Shown here one piece after another: positions 59,742 through 64,000 of a stretch of 64,000 nt of DNA. The DNA is from Perca fluviatilis (taxonomy: Eukaryota; Chordata; Actinopteri; Perciformes; Percidae), in contig NC_053112.1 of NCBI RefSeq assembly GCF_010015445.1, positions 38,806,281 through 38,870,280 on the forward strand, written 5' to 3'. The position numbers and the translations under genes are program-made. Position 1 is the stretch's first letter. Each line of letters opens with the position of its first letter. The notes under the pieces are model-generated. The model was not told the origin of the DNA. It saw nothing but the letters and a program-made list of their open reading frames with translations, and ran no database searches.

Positions 59742-60590
59742 ACTTGTCTTAATTGTTATATGGTCAGCATTAACATGGTGAATACAGCATCAATCGATAG
59801 CCAAGTGAGTCTATTTACCAGTATTAGGTTTGCAGCCTTAAGGCTTTGCGCTGGCCAGTTTTGATTATTGGGGGGGCTGTATCTCATCTGCGCAAGATAG
59901 ATGCGCAGACGCTAAGACATACTAACCAGTCGGTGGATTTTCTTTTTCTTTTTGACAGTGAGGTTTGTTTATTTTTATGATTTTAACACGGATTCCTTGT
60001 TCACAATGTAGCATTATCGGGGGGAAAATAGGGTGCATCCTCACCTGCACATATGCTGATAGTGAGTTAACTGCATCCTTTCAGATTTGAATGCGTCAAA
60101 GACGCAGGACTTGTGTTTGCATGGGTGTCGCGGGGCCATATCCTGCCTATTATTGGCAGGACTGTCCCCTGCAGTCAGTGTGGACATAATGTGGCAGTGA
60201 GGAAGAAAGGATGAGAGAAGAGCTGAAGGAGGTATAATAGAATAGAAAAGGGTGTCGAGAAGAATGGCTGAATAATCATCCTTTGTTTTCAACGGAGATG
60301 CCATTGCTGTGTGAATTTGGATTAGGGTTACAACGCAACACCTTCTGTGACATAATGTTAGGAGATGTACAGTATGTTTTCCTAGCTGTACAAGTGGAAT
60401 CCCATAAACAAAAGGTTTCCTGTGTTGACAAGTATCCTCAGGTCGAGATGCAAGTCTGCCTCCACGCTTAGTTTGTTACATTAAAAAAGAAATCCCCGTA
60501 TTGTGGAACTGTCTCGACATCGACATGCTCTGTAAATCTTGAGACTTTGAATCCGATATGATGCTCAACCTTTACAGAGAGGGAGTAAGT
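59742..60590. other. Intronic sequence, nothing specific
   Basis: Unique sequence of balanced composition between the minisatellite and a GGA-rich tract (60600-60640). No coding frame or mobile element recognised. Confidence 0.45.
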
Positions 60591-60879
60591 GAGCGAGAGG
60601 ACAGGAGGAGGAGGAGGAGGAAGGAGGAGGAGGATGCAGCGCACAAAGCACCAGAGCAGCAGGTTGCTATAACAACAGCACCTTAGTGGTTCCGTCTCTG
60701 TCTCTCCCTCCCTCTCCCTCTCTGATCACCCTCTCATCGTTTGCTTCCCGCTGTCATTTGGCGCGCTATGCCTTTCCATCAAGCCACCTATCTTCTCCTC
60801 CTCCCTCCCTCCCTCCCCTACCTACCTACCTCTTCTCTCCTTCACCCTCTCTCCTCTTCATCTTCATGTTCTGGTTGCT

Positions 60880-62940
<2,061 letters not shown>

Positions 62941-63179
62941 TTTAGTTTATAATTATAAACCCAAATCAATTATTTATTTTAAAGACGCTTTTTCTTCAGC
63001 TCTTAATAATAGTCTCTGACTTTATCCGAAATATATTTAAAACAAAAAGATGATCTAATACTGGAACTATACCATCGATTTATTGTGCAAAGAAGTTAAA
63101 GGCAAGCCTTTGCCACTATGTTTAACACAAAAGACCATATTTTTGAATGAATCCTAAACTTTGGCTTGGATTTGGGTCA

Positions 63180-63640
63180 GAGCACAAAAATGTGCACCCT
63201 GGGAACCTTTCATAAATGAGGTCCCTGCTTCCCATCCGTCATTTTAATAGCATCTACTATTTCTCTGCCAACTTCATTAGGGTTTGAAATTAACAGTAGC
63301 TAGGAGTAAAATTGAGATCGAGAGTTTATTAAATTGCACACAAACCTCAATTTGTATGCACTTTGCCCCTTTTTTCATCGCAGTTTAGTTGTTTCCAATT
63401 CCCCTTGTTTACCTGAGCCGACATCGCTGCCAACTCCCTTGCTATCCTCACAAGGCCAAAGACTACAGTGTGCCCCCGAAATGTGATTACCCCCGGCCTG
63501 GTGCCCCCCCAATCCATTGGGCTAGAGTGCTGTCAATCTGACAAATTTGATTTCCATTAGATCGGAGTACTGTCACTTTCCTGCCTGTTATGCCAATCGC
63601 TGCCTTTCCATTTGGTAAATGGATATATATACTTTAAACA
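63180..63640. promoter_or_regulatory. Candidate conserved non-coding element with TALE-type motifs
   Basis: Complex, repeat-free sequence. CTGTCA (inverse of the MEIS/PKNOX core TGACAG) at 63530-63535 and 63570-63575, TCTGACAAATTTGATT and TTCCATTAGATC between them, ATTGG at 63516-63520 and CCAAT at 63593-63597. The left part holds TTTCATAAATGAGGTCCCTG and GAAATTAACAGTAGCTAGGA. No coding frame. The dense, low-repeat texture resembles ancient vertebrate enhancers. Confidence 0.4.
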
Positions 63641-64000
63641 CACACTGTGTGGCAACTGTGTACTTTGTTGACATTTTAAGGCCAGTTTAGAAGTAGAAAC
63701 ATATTTGTAAGAAATAAATTGTGTATTGCACTTTATTTCTGTTCTGTTGCCTATCATCTGAAAACTGTGTACAGCAAGGTTTTCTGTGTTGAAGTTTGAG
63801 ACAAGTTTATTGTACGTGTATTGCACCGTATTTTTATATGGTTCTGTGAAGAAGAAAAAAAACCCTCCCCAGCCCTTGTCACATGACCAATTAATGTTTG
63901 CCATGATGACTATCTAAATTTTGGCCTTAAAAGACCATAGAAAATGTGTATTGTAGGCCTATTTGTAAACACAATTTGTTGAGAATAAAAACAAGTGAAA
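63641..64000 (+). other. UTR-like tail with polyadenylation hexamers
   Basis: AT-rich, repeat-free and T-rich with AATAAA at 63713-63718 and 63984-63989. It reads like the end of a 3' UTR on the plus strand, but no coding exon precedes it within reach, and the block before 62940 is unreliable. It could equally be part of the conserved element at its left. Confidence 0.3.

Noticed and set aside
63557..63904. 115-codon reverse frame near the right edge
   Set aside because: AT-rich, no recognisable domain, and overlaps non-coding sequence with polyadenylation hexamers on the other strand.

Overview
The window is nuclear DNA of a vertebrate, almost certainly a ray-finned (teleost) fish. The reasons are very dense (AC)n/(GT)n/(CT)n microsatellites, tRNA-derived SINEs, and many short non-autonomous DNA transposons (hAT type with 8-bp target duplications, and TTAA-ended foldback elements) of kinds I know from spiny-rayed fishes. 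The species cannot be named from the sequence.

Only one protein-coding segment can be supported. It is the first coding exon of a mastermind-like gene, best matched to MAML3 (positions 3509-3880, + strand, 124 codons, ending at a GTAAGG donor). A CpG-rich leader with no ATG after position 3075 lies upstream. No other coding exon was recognised, so everything from 3881 to the end is best read as the very long first intron, consistent with the huge intron 1 of vertebrate MAML genes. Nearly all other open frames are translations of dinucleotide or homopolymer runs (His-Thr, Cys-Val, Leu-Ser, poly-Phe) or of transposon sequence.

Layout: 1-1185 is a TTAA-ended element interrupted by another repeat. 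1186-2540 is AT-rich and featureless. 2540-3880 is the promoter, leader and exon 1. 3881-6800 is mostly unique intron. 7066-10949 is a dense transposon cluster with three levels of nesting. 11000-56200 is intron carrying about 20 further mobile elements, three or four tRNA-like SINE sequences, some 30 microsatellites and a few islands that look like conserved regulatory DNA. 56208-59741 is a TTAA element swollen to 3.5 kb by about 69 copies of a 46-bp minisatellite. 60880-62940 is homopolymer-dominated, probably unreliable sequence. 62950-64000 returns to complex sequence that looks like a conserved non-coding element followed by a UTR-like tail.

No multi-gene system, RNA operon, CRISPR or phage-like module is present. 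The most interesting material is regulatory and repeat biology: the TATA-bearing minisatellite, a perfect 107-nt hairpin, the nested transposons with readable insertion order, a possible short MAML3 product made by intron read-through, and the conserved-looking block at the right edge.
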